Source: a bacterium
GTDB lineage: Bacteria > Spirochaetota > Spirochaetia > Treponematales > Rectinemataceae
NCBI GenBank assembly: GCA_021779995.1
Contig: JAJXZP010000027.1
Span: 1-34,736 of the forward strand
Length of the DNA stretch: 34,736 bases
Direction of reading: 5' to 3'
The notes beneath the pieces are model-generated. The model was not told where the DNA came from. It did not search any database and saw only the letters and a list, made by a program, of their open reading frames with translations. The position numbers were made by a program, and so were the translations under genes. Of this stretch, positions 32,352 through 34,736 are shown piece by piece. The stretch's first letter is position 1; each line of letters begins with the position of its first letter.

Positions 32352-34736
32352 CTAGCGCTTGTCCTCCACCCTGCCGTCGGTGAACGAGCCCATCTCGATC
32401 GCCAGGGCGGGCGTCAGCGGCTGGACCTCGTCGAGGTTCCCGAGGAGGCTCACCCCGACCATGATGCCGAACTCCCTGGCCAGGCGGGTGCCGGCTCCCA
32501 GGCTGAGGTCGTAGCGCAGCGGCGTCAGGCCGTAGGTGGAGGGATCCCCGGACTGGGCGACGCCGGCGGCGCTCGCGTTGCCGAAGAGATAGACCTCTCC
32601 GCCGACCAGCGAGCTGATCCGTCCTATGCGGTGCCGGTACTCCAGGCCGACCGCGGCCATGTCGTCCCCGACGCTCCGGCTCGAAGCGTAGCCGAGACCG
32701 TAGAACATGCCCGGATGGCGCAGGCTGGGATAGTAGGAGAGCTCGGCGGCCTGGGCCCCCGGCACGAGGCCCGCGAAGTCGGTCGCGCCGAAGGCGGCGA
32801 GGCCGATGGTGTCGGACTCGCCCGCGGGAATCGCGGCCATGGCGTCGAGCTCGGCCTGCGCGAAGGAAAGGGAGCCGCCGAAGGCCGGGCTGAACCACCT
32901 GCCGTAGGCCGAGAAGGCCGCGCCGCGATGGGCGAACACGGTGGTGTCGCGGTCGTCGTAGCGGAGCGAGGCGCGGAGGGCCGCGGCGGTCGCGGGAGCG
33001 AGATCGAGCCAGTTGTCGCCCGAGAGGACGTTCTCCAGGGAGTAGCCGACCATGAGGTCGGCGTCGCGCCCCAGCACCCCGCCCAGCCAGGCCCCGCCGC
33101 CCGCCGTCCGGAACTTGGAGACGAGGGCCACGGGCACGCTCTCGGAGGCGTAGGTATCGTATTCGAAGGCGTAGCGGCCCCAGGGCCGGAAGAAGAGGGG
33201 GCCGAGGGGCTGGAAGTACTCGAGGGTGGCCCGCACCTTGTTGACCAGGGAGTCGGAGAAAAGCAGGGCCGAGTTCTTGCCGGTGAAGCCGCGCATGAGC
33301 AGGGCCGTCGACAGGACGAGATCGCTCTCCATGTTGTTCGAGTACGCGCCGTGGTAGTCGAGTCCGGCGAAGAAGGCGTTCTCGGGCGTCCGGTCGGGGC
33401 TGAGCCGGACAATGCCGACGAGGGCGCCGGGGGCGGCGGCAGAAGCGGCACCGGCAGAGGGGGCGCCGGCGGACGGGGTGCCAGCGGCAGAGGGGGCGCC
33501 GGCGGGGGCGGACGGAGCGGCGCCGGCAGACGGGGCGGCGATGGCCGGGGAGCCGGCGGCACCCTCCGCCCCGGGCGAGGCCGGCCGCCCCAGGTCGAAC
33601 TTCACGAGATCGAAGCGGCCCGTCTCGTAGACCCGAGCGATGGCCCGGCCGAGCTCGGCGCGCGAGTAGGCGCGGCCCTCCAGGGGCGAAAAGATCGTGC
33701 GCACCAGGACGGCGTCCGCGGGAGTGCCGCCCTCGACCCTGATCGAGTCGAACTCGGGCGGAGGGCCGTAGGCGGCGCGGTTGGGCTCGGTGTCGGGGGT
33801 GACCAGGGGCCGCGCCTTCGCGATCTCGGCCGCCAGAGCCTTGAGTTCGGGCATCGCGGCCTTGCCCGCCTCCTCGCCCCGCGCTATCAGCTCCTTGGCG
33901 CGCGAATAGCTCGCCGTGTTGAAGCCGCTTAAGTCGGGCACGATGAGGAGATCGGCCTTCTTCTCATTTGGATCCATGTTCTGCCGGATGAAGAGATTCG
34001 CCGTCTGCGCCGCTATCTCGGCCGAGGAATCGAGCTCGTCCCGGCTGGAGGGCGGCTTGGGCTTCGATTCCACGGCGATGATAATGTCGGCCCCGAGCCG
34101 CTTGGCGACGTCGACCGGCAGGTTGTCGACCACCCCGCCGTCGACGAGGAGGCGGCCCTGGTACTCGTAGGGCATGAAGACCACGGGTATGGACATCGAA
34201 GCGCGCATGGCCTCGGCGATCGAGCCGGAGCCGATGACGACTTCCTTCCCGGTGACGATGTCGGTCGCGACCGCGCGGTAGGGCACGGGGAGATGGTCGA
34301 AGTCCTTGTGGTCGAGCGACTGGGCGGTGAGGGTGGTAAAGAGCGTGAGGATGTTCTGCCCTTCGAGGAGGCCGGCGCCGATGTTGAGCCCCTTGGAGTC
34401 GAAGCCGATGCGCAGAGGATAGTGCTGCTCCACGAGCCGCTCGAAGCGGTCGCCGGGCGTGGCCCGCTTGTCCATGAAGACCGCGTTCCAGTCGATGGCG
34501 CCGATCACGCGGCCCATCTCGGAGGGAGAGTATCCCGCGGCGTAGAGGCCGCCCACGATGGAGCCCATGCTCGTCCCGACGACCATGTCGATGGGGATGC
34601 CCGCCGCCTCGATTTCCTTGAGGACGCCTATGTAGGTCAGGCCGAAGGCCGAGCCGCCCGAGAGCACGACGGCGACCCTGGGCCGTGGTGCGGCGGGGGC
34701 TAGCGAGGCCGACGACCCGGGTGCCGGCGTGGCCGA
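32352..34736 (-). CDS. Patatin-like phospholipase with POTRA and BamA-type barrel (5' end missing)
   Basis: The frame is open to the right edge, so the N-terminus and any signal peptide are outside the window; 794 residues are present. Patatin domain: VVLSGGSAFGLTYIGVLKE (oxyanion hole), GTSMGS (nucleophile Ser) and VDGGVVDN (catalytic Asp). Next a POTRA-like stretch (VLVRTIFSPLEGRAYSRAELGRAIARVYETGRFDLVKFDL), a low-complexity Ala/Pro/Ser linker, and a C-terminal barrel ending LALEMGSF-like (LAIEMGSFTDGRVEDKR). This is the architecture of PlpD-type class Vd autotransporters, whose lipase is displayed at the outer membrane. Other known family members lack surface release, so fate of the passenger is unknown. 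It converges on the chemosensory operon. Confidence 0.88.
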   Translation of the reverse strand, partial: SATPAPGSSASLAPAAPRPRVAVVLSGGSAFGLTYIGVLKEIEAAGIPIDMVVGTSMGSIVGGLYAAGYSPSEMGRVIGAIDWNAVFMDKRATPGDRFERLVEQHYPLRIGFDSKGLNIGAGLLEGQNILTLFTTLTAQSLDHKDFDHLPVPYRAVATDIVTGKEVVIGSGSIAEAMRASMSIPVVFMPYEYQGRLLVDGGVVDNLPVDVAKRLGADIIIAVESKPKPPSSRDELDSSAEIAAQTANLFIRQNMDPNEKKADLLIVPDLSGFNTASYSRAKELIARGEEAGKAAMPELKALAAEIAKARPLVTPDTEPNRAAYGPPPEFDSIRVEGGTPADAVLVRTIFSPLEGRAYSRAELGRAIARVYETGRFDLVKFDLGRPASPGAEGAAGSPAIAAPSAGAAPSAPAGAPSAAGTPSAGAPSAGAASAAAPGALVGIVRLSPDRTPENAFFAGLDYHGAYSNNMESDLVLSTALLMRGFTGKNSALLFSDSLVNKVRATLEYFQPLGPLFFRPWGRYAFEYDTYASESVPVALVSKFRTAGGGAWLGGVLGRDADLMVGYSLENVLSGDNWLDLAPATAAALRASLRYDDRDTTVFAHRGAAFSAYGRWFSPAFGGSLSFAQAELDAMAAIPAGESDTIGLAAFGATDFAGLVPGAQAAELSYYPSLRHPGMFYGLGYASSRSVGDDMAAVGLEYRHRIGRISSLVGGEVYLFGNASAAGVAQSGDPSTYGLTPLRYDLSLGAGTRLAREFGIMVGVSLLGNLDEVQPLTPALAIEMGSFTDGRVEDKR

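Noticed and set aside
32631-33932. 433-codon plus-strand open frame opposite the patatin gene
   Set aside because: It is a Gly/Glu/Ala/Arg mirror of a gene with an intact catalytic dyad and barrel.

Overview
The window is about 34.7 kb of GC-rich DNA (most genes show strong G/C bias at third codon positions) from a diderm bacterium. Two outer-membrane barrel proteins, the style of the chemoreceptors, a ferredoxin/[FeFe]-hydrogenase-like sensor fused to a receptor domain and the general gene repertoire suggest a high-GC member of the Spirochaetota (Treponema/Spirochaeta relatives), probably anaerobic. This placement is an inference; no rRNA or tRNA gene is present to confirm it.

Left part (1-10.8 kb): a truncated gene end; a secreted SRPBCC-like protein with a long Ala-Gln-Ser linker; a DUF4160/DUF2442 pair preceded by three stem-loops, one of which contains the DUF4160 start codon; a YqhD-like iron alcohol dehydrogenase; a GreB-family factor preceded by a 15-codon overlapping leader ORF; the GTPase BipA/TypA on the minus strand; a UPF0303 heme-degrading-domain protein; a DUF2127 membrane protein; an ankyrin protein; and an outer-membrane barrel. 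The gaps hold small repeats and a likely remnant of a YdcZ-type transporter.

Middle part (10.8-18.4 kb): a minus-strand operon of acyltransferase, GPH-family sugar symporter and cation/proton antiporter, joined by short overlaps; a divergent Gfo/Idh/MocA oxidoreductase; then a 17-bp minisatellite, a PadR repressor gene with a perfect palindromic operator and an apparently leaderless promoter, and a fosmidomycin-resistance-type MFS exporter.

Right part (18.7-32.3 kb): one tightly packed plus-strand chemosensory operon of nine genes. It encodes three chemoreceptors (a six-TM receptor, a soluble ferredoxin-hydrogenase-like receptor and a Cache receptor), CheW, a second unrecognised CheW-sized protein, CheB, CheR with a C-terminal extension, a hybrid CheA with its own receiver, and a response regulator fused to a class III nucleotide cyclase. 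All three receptors share the same unusual signalling-tip sequence. There is no stand-alone CheY, CheD, CheX or flagellar gene. The simplest reading is a dedicated pathway that senses redox state or H2 plus other cues and produces cAMP, rather than, or in addition to, steering flagella. A minus-strand patatin-type phospholipase with a BamA-like barrel faces the operon and runs off the right edge.
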